A stretch of DNA of 40,467 nucleotides from CALUTH01 sp964452495 (GCA_964452495.1 CAYVMC010000017.1:1-40467), one strand, 5' to 3'; positions 25,752 through 34,055 are shown, numbered from the stretch's first letter. Numbers and translations are program-made. Notes: a model not told the origin generated them from the letters alone.

Positions 25752-26661
25752 TGACAGAACATATAATATAAAATCACAGGTAAAACGCCATATTCCAAAG
25801 GGTTGGCTTAGTGAACTCAGAATAACTTACAGAGTAATTATGGAAGCAGTTAATGATATCAGAAGAACGGGACTGGTGATGAATTTTATTATTATTACAC
25901 TCATTGCTGCTATATTGACAATATTCGGTGCCCTTTTTAGAACTGCAATTTCGTCTACTAAACTCGCAAATTCTTTGGAAAATGTTCTTGAAATTTCTGT
26001 GTATGTAAAACCAAATGTTGATGCAAAACTGGTTAAGGAGCAAATAGAACAAATTAAGGAGGTAAAGAGGATTACCTTAATTCCGAAAGAAAAATCCTGG
26101 AAAGAATTTCAGGGGACTCTTGGTATTGCTATGACCGAAAATCCGCTGCCTGATGTTTTACGGGTAAAGGTAAAGAAACCTGCTGATACAATTCCCGTAT
26201 TAAATAAAATAAAGTCAACCTGTACCGGTGTTGAGGATGTGGGATATGCCAAAGAGCTTGGACAAAAGGTACAGTTTATAACCCACATTATTAATATGAC
26301 GGCTGTTGTCAGTGTAATTGTTGTTGCTTTGCTTACAATTACTATAATTAATAATACCATACAGCTTGTGATACAGTCTCGTAAAGAAGAAATAGAAATC
26401 ATGCGCTTAATGGGCGTTTCTAATAGATATATAAGAGTACCTTTTATTTTGCAAGGTGCATTTTATGGGTGTGTTGCCGGATTTATTGCAATAATACCGT
26501 TAAATGTTGTTCAGGGGGTACTTCTTAAAGTTCATACGTTTGCTATGGTTCCGTCACCTCCTCTTGCCCAAAATTTTGTTATTGCTGCCTTAATGATTAT
26601 TGGAATAGTTTTCGGTGCCGGAGGTAGCTGGTTATCTATAAAAAAACATTTACAGGTATAA
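25744..26661 (+). CDS. ftsX: Cell-division protein FtsX (305 aa)
   Basis: FtsX is the membrane partner of FtsE. The chain has a cytoplasmic start, one helix (about residues 38-60, IITLIAAILTIFGALF), an extracytoplasmic loop of about 110 residues (YVKPNVDAKLVKEQIEQI, TLIPKEKSWKEF) that contacts the hydrolase regulator, and three C-terminal helices with the family segment RKEEIEIMRLMGVSNRYIRVPFILQG before the third. The start codon lies inside the end of ftsE (8-base overlap). Length typical. In other bacteria the loop activates EnvC or PcsB-type partners; none is encoded here. Confidence 0.95.
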   Translation: MNSDRTYNIKSQVKRHIPKGWLSELRITYRVIMEAVNDIRRTGLVMNFIIITLIAAILTIFGALFRTAISSTKLANSLENVLEISVYVKPNVDAKLVKEQIEQIKEVKRITLIPKEKSWKEFQGTLGIAMTENPLPDVLRVKVKKPADTIPVLNKIKSTCTGVEDVGYAKELGQKVQFITHIINMTAVVSVIVVALLTITIINNTIQLVIQSRKEEIEIMRLMGVSNRYIRVPFILQGAFYGCVAGFIAIIPLNVVQGVLLKVHTFAMVPSPPLAQNFVIAALMIIGIVFGAGGSWLSIKKHLQV

Positions 26662-26710
26662 AATTTCTTAAAAATATGGTATTATAAAATTAAACGATGG
26701 ATTTTAATAT

Positions 26711-27508
26711 ATGGATAAAACAATAGAGTTAGTAAATAATGTAAAGGATATACATTCAATGCCGAGTGTAATAGTAAAAGCTTTGAATGTAATGAAAGAT
26801 CCCAATAGTAGTATAAAAGAGCTTGGAGACATTGTTATTTTTGACCCTTCATTAACTGTTAAGTTTCTTGCACTGGTTAATTCGGCTTATTATGGTTTTT
26901 CACAACAGATAAGTTCTATTAATATTGCACTTTCCCTTCTGGGAATGAATAAGGTAAAAAATATTATTATTACAGTTGCAATGAAACCAATGATGTCAAA
27001 TCAAGGGGATAAAGAAATATGGCGGCATGCTATTAAGGTTGCAGCCGGCTGTGAACACCTTGCGAAAATGGGAAGTGTTATAAAGGCGGATGAAATATTT
27101 ATTGCCGGTTTTATGCATGATGTTGGGAAGCTGGTTTTAAATGCAAATAATCCTGCACTTTATGAAAAAGTTACTCAGGAGGTTGCAGAAGGTGCTTACA
27201 TACTGGATGTTGAGAAAAAATATTTTGACAGTGATCATACAAAGACGGGTGCATTAATTGCTAAAAGGTGGCAGTTGCCGGTGTTCTTGACTAATATAAT
27301 TAAATACCACCATAACCCTAAGTTGTCTTCTATGCCTGCAATTTGTAATATTGTTTATAATGTAGATATGATGATAAGAGATGACTTTAAGCCGGATTTA
27401 CTTGATAAGGAATTCATTTTAGGGCTGGGGCTTGGCGAAACAGAAGTTTATGAACTAAGAGAGACTATACTTCAAAAAGCAAATATCATGATTTCCGAAT
27501 TACAGTAA
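26711..27508 (+). CDS. HDOD-domain signalling protein (265 aa)
   Basis: Residues about 10-215 form an HDOD domain: IHSMPSVIVKALNVMKDPNSS at the start, IVIFDPSLTVKFLALVNSAYYG, ISSINIALSLLGMNKVKNI, and an HD-type core AGFMHDVGKLVL. HDOD proteins are non-catalytic or weakly catalytic relatives of HD phosphohydrolases that appear in regulation of stress, motility and cyclic-di-GMP pathways. The HD pair is retained here, but the full metal set of HD-GYP phosphodiesterases is not evident. No ribosome binding site better than GATGGA is seen, although a TATTAT box (26680-26685) could start a short-leader message. It is followed by the receiver-pseudo-GGDEF gene 23 bases downstream, probably a functional pair. 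Confidence 0.9.
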   Translation: MDKTIELVNNVKDIHSMPSVIVKALNVMKDPNSSIKELGDIVIFDPSLTVKFLALVNSAYYGFSQQISSINIALSLLGMNKVKNIIITVAMKPMMSNQGDKEIWRHAIKVAAGCEHLAKMGSVIKADEIFIAGFMHDVGKLVLNANNPALYEKVTQEVAEGAYILDVEKKYFDSDHTKTGALIAKRWQLPVFLTNIIKYHHNPKLSSMPAICNIVYNVDMMIRDDFKPDLLDKEFILGLGLGETEVYELRETILQKANIMISELQ

Positions 27509-27531
27509 AAAATCCGCCGGAGGCATTTTAA

Positions 27532-28698
27532 ATGAAGGCAGGAGTACTCATAATATCAAATGATAAAACAGTCTTTGATTTTATAAGACCCAAACTTGTC
27601 TTACTCAGGAATAATGACTTGATTTATGAGTGCAGCTATAGTGATGCTGATGAAAGTATTTTTAAAACCAACCCTCAGATTGTTATTCTTCACTGCGGGT
27701 ATGATTTACACTCTTTTGTGGAATTAGCTAAGAAGATAGATTTACCTGTTATAGCACTATTTGATGATTTTGATTCTGATTATCTCTTAACGGCTTATGA
27801 TTGCGGAGTATCTGACTTTTTTACAAAAAAGTCCACATCCGAGGAAATTCTTGCACGTGTTATGTTCATGCTTAAAAATCGAAATAATAAAGAGAAATTG
27901 GATATTTGTATTGATATTTTGAAAGAAAATGATATTATGGACTCTTTCGGATTTTATAGTAATCCTGCAAAGATTTATCCGTACTTCTTAAACAGGTATG
28001 AGAATGGGACTTTTATTCTTTTGTCTTCCGGATTAAAGGATTTAAAGCCGGTGATTTCCGGCTATTTAAGAGAGCCGGATATAAAGGCTTGTGGATACGG
28101 TAATATTTATTATATTTTTATGCCTTACACTGATATTGACGGGGCGGTTGCCGTATTTAAGAAAATATCAGCTGCGGAATCTGATTTGCATGCAGGGATT
28201 TGTTCGCACTATGGAAACAAGGACTTTTTACAAATAAATAATATTCTTGAAAACGCTCTTAATGTAGCAATTGGCTCTGATAAGGAGTATATTATCATTG
28301 ATGATAATCTTACCCCTTCAGGTAATTGGATTGAAAAAATTAATACGAATAAGAAAAATTTTAAGCTGTTTAAACAGGAATTCAATAAGATGCTTGAACA
28401 GGTTTTGACCCCTGTGTTTTATCAAATGCAGGTAAAATATGAACAGAAACTGTATAATACAAAGATTTTTCATCAAATAACACCTGAAATCAGTGTATTC
28501 AAAATAATGGGGGAATATTTTGATAGTGAATTTCGTTTAAAAAGTACGGGGTTTTCTGCTGTTAACATTGAAACTATACACAATACAACAGAAAAACGTA
28601 TGACAATTGATATTAATGATTTGGAGGCTAAAACGCTGGAGGTTTTGCTTGAAGAGTTTATAGCCGAGCATAAAATGTATATGGAGGAATTATGTTAA
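27532..28698 (+). CDS. Degenerate receiver plus degenerate GGDEF protein (388 aa)
   Basis: The N-terminal 115 residues fold like a response-regulator receiver, but the phospho-acceptor Asp at the end of the third strand (PQIVILH) is replaced by H54; the conserved Lys region remains (DFFTKKS). Residues about 135-250 follow the strand order of a GGDEF domain, but the active motif reads YGNIY (189-193) where GGDEF would be (CGYGNIYYIFMP), so cyclase activity is not expected; the closing SIGIA-like strand reads LHAGICSHYG and is followed by the helix NILENALNVAI. A C-terminal domain (about 285-388) is unrecognised. It is likely a signal-binding or protein-binding regulator. GGAGG with good spacing lies before the ATG, and its 3' end overlaps the isochorismatase-like gene by 7 bases. 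Confidence 0.75.
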   Translation: MKAGVLIISNDKTVFDFIRPKLVLLRNNDLIYECSYSDADESIFKTNPQIVILHCGYDLHSFVELAKKIDLPVIALFDDFDSDYLLTAYDCGVSDFFTKKSTSEEILARVMFMLKNRNNKEKLDICIDILKENDIMDSFGFYSNPAKIYPYFLNRYENGTFILLSSGLKDLKPVISGYLREPDIKACGYGNIYYIFMPYTDIDGAVAVFKKISAAESDLHAGICSHYGNKDFLQINNILENALNVAIGSDKEYIIIDDNLTPSGNWIEKINTNKKNFKLFKQEFNKMLEQVLTPVFYQMQVKYEQKLYNTKIFHQITPEISVFKIMGEYFDSEFRLKSTGFSAVNIETIHNTTEKRMTIDINDLEAKTLEVLLEEFIAEHKMYMEELC

Positions 28699-29237
28699 AG
28701 GCTGATGAGAGTTTATTGTTAATAATCGATATTCAGGAAAAGCTGGTACGAGCCTGTACCCATCCGGAGAGTATAGTTAAAAAGGCATCTGTTCTCGGTG
28801 AAGCGGCAAGGATATTGTCTATACCCGTTATTGTGACAGAACAGTATCCGCAGGGGTTAGGAGCCACGGTAGAACCTTTAAAACAGGCTCTCGGCAACAA
28901 TGCTCATTATATCGAAAAGACTAATTTTTCTGCATTAAGGGAAGATGGCTTTAAGGAAAAACTTGCCTCTTTTGGGAAAAGACAAATAATCATAGGCGGG
29001 ATTGAAACACACATTTGTGTTTATCAAACCTGTGCGGAACTGCTAGAAGCGGGGTATGAAGTGTATGCGGTAAAAGAGGTTACCTCAAGCAGAAATGAGT
29101 ATGAGTATAACACCGGACTTGAATTAATGAAATCTGATGGTGCAAAATTAACCTGTGTGGAAGCTGTTCTTTTTGAATGGCTTGGCGGCTCAAAACATCC
29201 GAATTTTAAAGAAGTGCAGAAATTGATTAAGGGGTAA
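28692..29237 (+). CDS. Isochorismatase-family cysteine hydrolase (181 aa)
   Basis: The catalytic triad of the isochorismatase-like hydrolase family is complete: D13 (LLIIDIQEKL), K76 (IEKTNFSAL) and C109 (GIETHICVYQT, with the cis-peptide loop GIE). The size and the IETHICV block are those of YcaC-type members, which hydrolyse small amides or of unknown substrate; a nicotinamidase is less likely because the metal-binding DxHxxxH pattern is absent. Cytoplasmic. The start overlaps the preceding gene by 7 bases, so it is co-translated with the receiver-pseudo-GGDEF protein, which gives no clue to substrate. Confidence 0.9.
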   Translation: MLKADESLLLIIDIQEKLVRACTHPESIVKKASVLGEAARILSIPVIVTEQYPQGLGATVEPLKQALGNNAHYIEKTNFSALREDGFKEKLASFGKRQIIIGGIETHICVYQTCAELLEAGYEVYAVKEVTSSRNEYEYNTGLELMKSDGAKLTCVEAVLFEWLGGSKHPNFKEVQKLIKG

Positions 29238-29313
29238 ATAATACCGGAGAAATTCCCTTTTTAATCTCTTCTTTTGGTACTCTGGTATATGCTGCTGGCT
29301 ATGTTTCTTTGTA

Positions 29314-29342
29314 TTGACAGAATATCCTATTTGAAATACACT
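29314..29342 (+). promoter_or_regulatory. Promoter of the DUF697-like gene
   Basis: A perfect TTGACA (29314-29319), exactly 17 bases, then TACACT (29337-29342). The transcript start would be near 29349, giving a leader of about 11 bases. Confidence 0.55.
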
Positions 29343-29359
29343 CCTGGATAGGAGTGTGT
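29336..29359 (+). promoter_or_regulatory. Inverted repeat covering the -10 box and ribosome binding site
   Basis: ACACTCCT (29338-29345) and AGGAGTGT (29350-29357) are perfect inverted arms around GGAT; one U:G and one A:U pair extend the stem. The right arm contains the AGGAG ribosome binding site, and the left arm overlaps the -10 box. It could be a repressor operator, or, if transcription begins further upstream, an RNA hairpin hiding the ribosome binding site. Confidence 0.55.
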
Positions 29360-30388
29360 ATGCGTATCTCAACTATCACAGACTATAATATATTAGCCGG
29401 TAATTCTTCTAATACTCGGTATAGAGGTGTTCAATTTAATCTTGGATTAGTATCAGGGAATGATACTGTAGTTTTTACACCTTCATTTAAGAGTAACAAG
29501 TATATGCTTTTGAAGTACTTTGGGACAACAGCATTCAATATTTTTAAAAAGGCTAAAGAGATACAAGATCCAAAAGTACGAATGATGACGGTACAAACAA
29601 TTACTGCTGGTGCTGCGGTTATGGCAGCTGCGACAGCAGGCATTTTTGCACAAATGAAGGGCATTGAACACACAATATTAAATGCAATAACATTAAATAT
29701 GTGTACTCGAATAAGTGGCTGTTATGCATATGATAACGCAGTGCATAAAACTATTGGGGCATTTTTAAGTACATTAGGTGGACAAATTGTGGGAGTAAAA
29801 TTAGCAAAAGAAGTTTTAAGTTTGTATCCGGGATTGGGCAATGCTGCAAATTCAATAATAACAGCTGTACTTCATGAGATAACCGGAAATATATGGATTA
29901 AGCTTCTTGAAGATTGGTATAAAACAAAACCTGTAAGATCAGATGGAATTGTGATACATGTGAAGCCTGAAGAACTAGAAAAAATGCGGAAGCATCTTCA
30001 AAAAGAAAAATCTATACAAGAAATGGTCGAAGAATATAATACACCGCAAATACGTAAATTAATAGAAGTATTGCAGAAAGAATTAATTCGTAGAAGTATA
30101 ATAATAAAAGAAAAGAAAATGTATAAAGGTTTGCTGATAAATAACAGTGATGCTGAATATATGAAGATGTATGAAGAAAAATTATGGCAAGAGGTGATAG
30201 AGAATCTATTCCAAGAGGTAGTACCAATGATAGATAGAACAGATTCATTAATGTTAAATCAAAAAATTAAACAAAAAAATTATTTAGCAGCATTAAAAGC
30301 TAAAATTACAAATGCAATTGATAATTTAAGTGAAGGTTTATCTGAGCTGTGGATTCAAAATGAAAATAAAACAAAAATTAGAATGTAA
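29360..30388 (+). CDS. DUF697/YcjF-like membrane-associated protein (342 aa)
   Basis: A hydrophobic region (about 76-175) contains ITAGAAVMAAATAGIF and KTIGAFLSTLGGQIVGVKLAKEV, then LYPGLGNAANSIITAVLHEITGNIW, whose PGxG turn and small-residue helices recall the DUF697/YcjF segment that follows GTPase domains. No GTPase motif is present here. The C-terminal 150 residues are charged and helical (coiled-coil likely). The ATG at 29360 is used, 6 bases after ATAGGAG; a GTG two codons earlier falls in the inverted repeat. The next gene follows after 20 bases. Lineage-specific; function unknown. Confidence 0.65.
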   Translation: MRISTITDYNILAGNSSNTRYRGVQFNLGLVSGNDTVVFTPSFKSNKYMLLKYFGTTAFNIFKKAKEIQDPKVRMMTVQTITAGAAVMAAATAGIFAQMKGIEHTILNAITLNMCTRISGCYAYDNAVHKTIGAFLSTLGGQIVGVKLAKEVLSLYPGLGNAANSIITAVLHEITGNIWIKLLEDWYKTKPVRSDGIVIHVKPEELEKMRKHLQKEKSIQEMVEEYNTPQIRKLIEVLQKELIRRSIIIKEKKMYKGLLINNSDAEYMKMYEEKLWQEVIENLFQEVVPMIDRTDSLMLNQKIKQKNYLAALKAKITNAIDNLSEGLSELWIQNENKTKIRM

Positions 30389-30408
30389 TTTCAAATAAGG
30401 ACAAAATA

Positions 30409-30927
30409 ATGCAAATCGGATATACATATAATAAACCATATTTTACAAATAATGTTCCGACAGTACAGAATAATAAGAATGACCGTAAGACGGCATTGAA
30501 ATACAATTTGAAATATTGGGCACAGGATGTTGTATTATTAAGTGCTTTAGCATTAATTGGCAACCATTCTAAACCGTGGAAAGATGCAATAAAGGACACC
30601 GCTACTGTAGGTATTTTATGTGGTTCTGGTTTTAGTATAGTTTCTTTAGTGTCAAATAATCTAAGTGATTATGGTAAGAAGGCAAAAGAAAAATATGATA
30701 CATTTAATTTAACTACTCTTGATAAACTGAAAAATATAGGTATCATGACGGGGATTAGTATGGCTGCAATTTCTGGTGTGGAGTTGTTATCAAAATCTTT
30801 AAAAGAAGCAGTAAAAGAATTGAAAATATACCTTCCCATAATAGCGGGAATTGGTACACTGGGTGCTGCATGGCTAGCATATAACGCTAAAAAAAATGAG
30901 TCTGAAAATATTGATATGATTAGTTAA
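30409..30927 (+). CDS. Small membrane protein (172 aa), unknown function
   Basis: Three or four hydrophobic helices are visible (DVVLLSALALIGN, TVGILCGSGFSIVSLV, GIMTGISMAAISGVELL, YLPIIAGIGTLGAAWLAY), interspersed with Lys-rich loops. The start MQIGYTYNKPYFTNN is an unusual Tyr/Asn-rich opening that I have seen in Gastranaerophilales hypothetical proteins. It is preceded by AAGGA and lies 20 bases after the DUF697-like gene, so the two form an operon that ends at the terminator after it. The two products share small-residue helices and may sit in the same membrane complex (inference). Confidence 0.7.
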   Translation: MQIGYTYNKPYFTNNVPTVQNNKNDRKTALKYNLKYWAQDVVLLSALALIGNHSKPWKDAIKDTATVGILCGSGFSIVSLVSNNLSDYGKKAKEKYDTFNLTTLDKLKNIGIMTGISMAAISGVELLSKSLKEAVKELKIYLPIIAGIGTLGAAWLAYNAKKNESENIDMIS

Positions 30928-30935
30928 ATAATAGT

Positions 30936-30967
30936 AAAAACACCGGCATGTAAGCACCGGTGTTTTT
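30936..30967 (+). terminator. Bidirectional terminator between convergent genes
   Basis: An 11-bp stem AAAAACACCGG / CCGGTGTTTTT with a 10-base loop separates two convergent genes. Both strands read A-run, stem, T-run. A (TTTTA) pentamer run follows at about 30968-30990. Confidence 0.9.
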
Positions 30968-30999
30968 ATTATTTTATTTTATTTTATTTAAAATGAAGC

Positions 31000-31746
31000 T
31001 TATACTGCGTTAGCGGCATTTCTTTTTAAAGTGATGTTAAAATCGTCATTCAATTGAATTTTAACTGTTTTACCCGGTTTAGCATTGTAGTTTAGTCCTT
31101 TAAGTACACTGCCGGTAATAAGACCTACACCGCCGCCGACCGGCATACCGATTGCAAGGCAGGCAATTCCGACTTCACCGACGATTGCCCCGATTATTGC
31201 GCCAACACCGGTACCGATACCAAACAGACCTACAGTATAGCCTGCTGCTTTACCGAATGCAGCCCAGGTGGATTTTTTAAGTGCTGAGTTTTTAGAGTAT
31301 ACTCTTGCACTTATATCACCACGTTGCCCTGTAGGAAGTACAACCTCATTAAGTTTAACAAAAGCCTGAGCATTTCTGTTCCAGTACCGTATTGGAACTA
31401 CTTCGGTAACAGTACCGTTAATTAAGGTTCCAGCAGGAAGAAGGATAGTATCTTCGGTTGTTTTAAAGTCTTCATTCAAAACAAATATAACAGGGTCGCC
31501 TTCTTTTGCTGTTTTAGTTGAAAAATTATCTGCAAAAGCAACCTTTATAACGTTGCCTGCTTTGATTGTAATTTGTTCTTCGGATATACTGATTGAGCGT
31601 ACCGGAGATTTTTTGTAGTGAGAATGTTCTATTCTTGCTTGTTGTGTTGGTACAGGAACATCATTCATATCAATGTCTGCGAGCGCAGGTATTCCTGTGA
31701 AATTAATAAATCCTGCAAGTAGAATTGTTGCAATAATTTTTTTCAT
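31000..31746 (-). CDS. Secreted glycine-zipper protein (248 aa), unknown function
   Basis: A signal peptide (MKKIIATILLAGFIN..., cleavage likely after ALA near residue 23) predicts export. The middle, about 60-155, is beta-rich (ITIKAGNVIKVAFADNFST, LLPAGTLINGTVTEV, VKLNEVVLPTGQRGD) and parallels the protein at 3409-4134. From about 165 to 225 comes a glycine-zipper segment with GxxxG spacing (VGLFGIGTGVGAIIGAIVGE, IGMPVGGGVGLITGS), as in outer-membrane or inner-membrane pore-forming and surface proteins. The C-terminus returns to beta strands. GGAGAA precedes the ATG and the glycosyltransferase gene lies 18 bases upstream on the same strand, likely one operon. It ends at the shared terminator. 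Function not known. Confidence 0.8.
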   Translation of the reverse strand: MKKIIATILLAGFINFTGIPALADIDMNDVPVPTQQARIEHSHYKKSPVRSISISEEQITIKAGNVIKVAFADNFSTKTAKEGDPVIFVLNEDFKTTEDTILLPAGTLINGTVTEVVPIRYWNRNAQAFVKLNEVVLPTGQRGDISARVYSKNSALKKSTWAAFGKAAGYTVGLFGIGTGVGAIIGAIVGEVGIACLAIGMPVGGGVGLITGSVLKGLNYNAKPGKTVKIQLNDDFNITLKRNAANAV

Positions 31747-31764
31747 TTTTCTTTCTCCATTAAT

Positions 31765-32511
31765 TTAAACAGTTTGTGCGGTTTCAAAATATTGTTTAAG
31801 CCAGCTTGTCGGTTTAACGTATCTAAATCCGCCTTTGCCGCAGAACCCGTCAAGAGCTTGCTGCGGGGTTGGACGTCCGTGGAATACAAGGATTTTTGCA
31901 TTAACCGGTTCTTTGGCTTCCTTAAAGTAACACATTGGGAATTTTTGAAGGCAATTGCGTTTAAAACTTACACACCAGCTTGAATCCCAATACTGTAAAA
32001 TACCCTTTTTCTCCATTTCATAAGAGAGAAAAGCTTGTTCATTTTTGTACGTATCACGTATATTTGTACCGTACGTATAAAAGTGTTCTATAATATCAGA
32101 GTGTTTATTCACTTCAAACCTGAATACTGATGAGTTGCCGATGATGTCGTCAGGGAAATCCCAGTCTTTTACTATCCTAAACTCTCCGTCAACTTCGAAA
32201 AAACAGTCGATATTGCTTCTAACAATAATATCCAAATCAAGAAACAGAACCTGTCCTTGAATATCATCAAGCTGAGAGAAGATTCCCAGTTTTTTCCAGC
32301 CTTTCTCGGTTAATCCGTCATCTTTTATTTTAGGAAGCTGTTTTGTTTCAACTTTCGGGTTTATTCCTTTTGCATCATCCGTAAAACAGATAAACCTGTG
32401 CGGGATTGTTAAGTTTTTTTCAACCATTGAAAACAGTCTATTAACGTATTCAGGGCCAAACTTTGTACCCCACTTCATGCATACAACATTTTTTGTAATA
32501 GTTTCGACCAT
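31765..32511 (-). CDS. Glycosyltransferase, GT-A-fold (GT8-like), 248 aa
   Basis: The central motif FLDLDIIV (D92-L93-D94) is the DxD metal and nucleotide-sugar site of GT-A glycosyltransferases. The strand PHRFICFTDDAKGI upstream and GNSSVFRFE, NEQAFLSYEM and VFHGRPTPQQAL downstream match the general plan of GT8-type or alpha-1,4-type sugar transferases; the His in FHGRP probably contributes to metal binding. No membrane segment is present. Donor sugar and acceptor cannot be read off. GAGG precedes the ATG. Upstream is a divergent promoter region shared with the 45-residue gene. Confidence 0.82.
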   Translation of the reverse strand: MVETITKNVVCMKWGTKFGPEYVNRLFSMVEKNLTIPHRFICFTDDAKGINPKVETKQLPKIKDDGLTEKGWKKLGIFSQLDDIQGQVLFLDLDIIVRSNIDCFFEVDGEFRIVKDWDFPDDIIGNSSVFRFEVNKHSDIIEHFYTYGTNIRDTYKNEQAFLSYEMEKKGILQYWDSSWCVSFKRNCLQKFPMCYFKEAKEPVNAKILVFHGRPTPQQALDGFCGKGGFRYVKPTSWLKQYFETAQTV

Positions 32512-32607
32512 AGAAACCTCATTTCAATTATGATTATGTTGCAAGTTTACCATATTTTTAAAGAATAATAAAGGGGGGATTTTTTGTAATAAAATGTTAC
32601 TCTAAAT

Positions 32608-32636
32608 TTGACACTGACAGGATTTTCAAATAACAT
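32608..32636 (+). promoter_or_regulatory. Promoter of the 45-residue gene and its neighbour
   Basis: Perfect TTGACA (32608-32613), 17-base spacer, TAACAT (32631-32636). AGAAGGGG follows, then the ATG at 32662. Confidence 0.6.
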
Positions 32637-32661
32637 GTGATAGAAGGGGTACAGACACAAA

Positions 32662-32799
32662 ATGCATGAATATATATTCAGGATGAAAAAAGGTGAAATT
32701 GAGATAGAGCTTAAATCAGATGATTTAGAGTTTGTAGAGAGCCAGTTGAATAAATGGCGTGATGAATTAATTAATGCGCCTGAGGGGAATAATAGTTAG
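32662..32799 (+). CDS. 45-residue protein, stand-alone copy of the N-terminal domain of its neighbour
   Basis: This short gene encodes MHEYIFRMKKGEIEIELKSD, a DDLEFVESQLNKW helix and a short charged end. It aligns without gaps to the start of the next protein: YIFRMKKGEIEIELKSDD against YTFTVRKGGFEISLVTDD, then FVESQLNKW against AIEQQIAIW. That is a beta-hairpin followed by an amphipathic helix. AGAAGGGG lies 12 bases upstream and a good promoter precedes it. The next gene begins 2 bases after its stop. It could be a partner subunit that mimics the head of the larger protein, or a remnant of a tandem duplication. Low length makes function uncertain. Confidence 0.65.
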   Translation: MHEYIFRMKKGEIEIELKSDDLEFVESQLNKWRDELINAPEGNNS

Positions 32800-32801
32800 G
32801 T

Positions 32802-33662
32802 ATGTCAAATTACACGTTTACTGTTCGCAAAGGCGGATTTGAAATAAGTCTGGTAACTGATGACAGGAATGCAATTGAACAGCAGATTGCAATCTGGGTT
32901 CTTGCTGTTTCAAGAAAGCCCCTTATTCAGCGAGTATCTGAAGAACCTGTTTCAGAGGCTGAACAGTTTACAGGTGCGGAATGCACTAAAGAAGATATAC
33001 AAGAGAACAATGAACACAATGATGTTTCCGGCTTTGGTAATCCGGAGGAAGTGTTTATACCTAATGAGCATCAGGAACCGAATGCGGAAGAACATTTTGT
33101 CCCGCAGGAGCAGTTCTGTCAGCCAGAACCTGTTCAGACTGAAGAAAGTATTGAACAGGAACAGATGAATGTGGCTGATAGAGTAGAAGAGTTTGTTAAT
33201 ACTCTTGATAAGACAGATATTTTGCCGCAGCCTGAATCTGCTGTTCATAATGAGGGTGAAGGCGAAAATACAGTTACTATAAATAATCTTTTTAATGCAG
33301 AAAACCAGACAGGTATGGACTTTGCAGCAATACTGGAACATTCAGTTGATAATCTTAGCAGCGGAGCGGTTGTTAAAAAGGACGAAAATTTTTGTAAACT
33401 GGTTAAAGCCAATAATATTACCGATAGACTGGAATTGTTGTTATTTACGGCAGATTATTTTTGTAAGTATGATGCCAAATTTACTTTTTCGTTAAAACAG
33501 ATTAATGGCAAATTAATGCACAATTTGGCTGTTATAGTAGACCACGGGATATTAAAAATAGCACTTGATAACAATTATATTGAGCGTTCCGGCGAAAGTG
33601 AATACCGCCTGACAGAATACGGCAGGAGTGAAATTTATTCTAAAGCCGGTATATGGTCATAG
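32802..33662 (+). CDS. Protein with small N-terminal domain, acidic linker and winged-helix-like C-terminus (286 aa)
   Basis: Residues 1-35 form a strand-strand-helix unit shared with the 45-residue protein directly upstream. Residues 40-185 are a Glu/Gln/Pro-rich linker that is probably unstructured. The last 90 residues (DRLELLLFTADYF, KFTFSLKQINGKLM, HNLAVIVDHGILKIALDNNYIERSGESEYRLTEYG in pieces) look like a winged helix: helices, a recognition helix and a wing hairpin with the YRLTEYGR ending common to such domains. Protein-protein or DNA binding is inferred. Cytoplasmic. The next gene converges on it with only 2 bases between stops. Confidence 0.65.
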   Translation: MSNYTFTVRKGGFEISLVTDDRNAIEQQIAIWVLAVSRKPLIQRVSEEPVSEAEQFTGAECTKEDIQENNEHNDVSGFGNPEEVFIPNEHQEPNAEEHFVPQEQFCQPEPVQTEESIEQEQMNVADRVEEFVNTLDKTDILPQPESAVHNEGEGENTVTINNLFNAENQTGMDFAAILEHSVDNLSSGAVVKKDENFCKLVKANNITDRLELLLFTADYFCKYDAKFTFSLKQINGKLMHNLAVIVDHGILKIALDNNYIERSGESEYRLTEYGRSEIYSKAGIWS

Positions 33663-33664
33663 TT

Positions 33665-33904
33665 CTAGACAGGTATTGATTGATATTTCGCATTTTTTGC
33701 ATTAACCGAATAGCAAGCTACACTGAGTTTTGCGCTAATATCCAGAAAATTGCGGTAGTTATAAGCTGACTTATTCATTGCACTCATAATATCCTCTGCA
33801 TCTATTCTTGATATGAGTGCATCATCAGAGTGATTATCTACTTTTTCCTGTGCGTATTTTTCTACTAATAATCTATCAATAAAATCTCTTGCACCTATTG
33901 CCAT
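33665..33904 (-). CDS. Small helical protein (79 aa), unknown function
   Basis: The protein is short, soluble and mostly helical: a first helix AIGARDFIDRLLVEKYAQEK, an acidic loop DNHSDDALISRIDAED, and a second helix with aromatic residues (NYRNFLDISAKLSV). AGGAGAA with 7-base spacing precedes the ATG, which supports the start. It converges on the winged-helix gene with two bases between. No family recognised. Confidence 0.65.
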   Translation of the reverse strand: MAIGARDFIDRLLVEKYAQEKVDNHSDDALISRIDAEDIMSAMNKSAYNYRNFLDISAKLSVACYSVNAKNAKYQSIPV

Positions 33905-34055
33905 GAGTTATTCTCCTATTTCTCTCTCTTGTGTGTATATATAAAGTATATTCATTGACGAAAATTGCCTGATTTTTGATTTGTTGTAAAGTTTTGTTAC
34001 AAGAATCACTGTGAAAATAAAGAAAAGTTATGATTGCTTAATATTTTTATTATCT

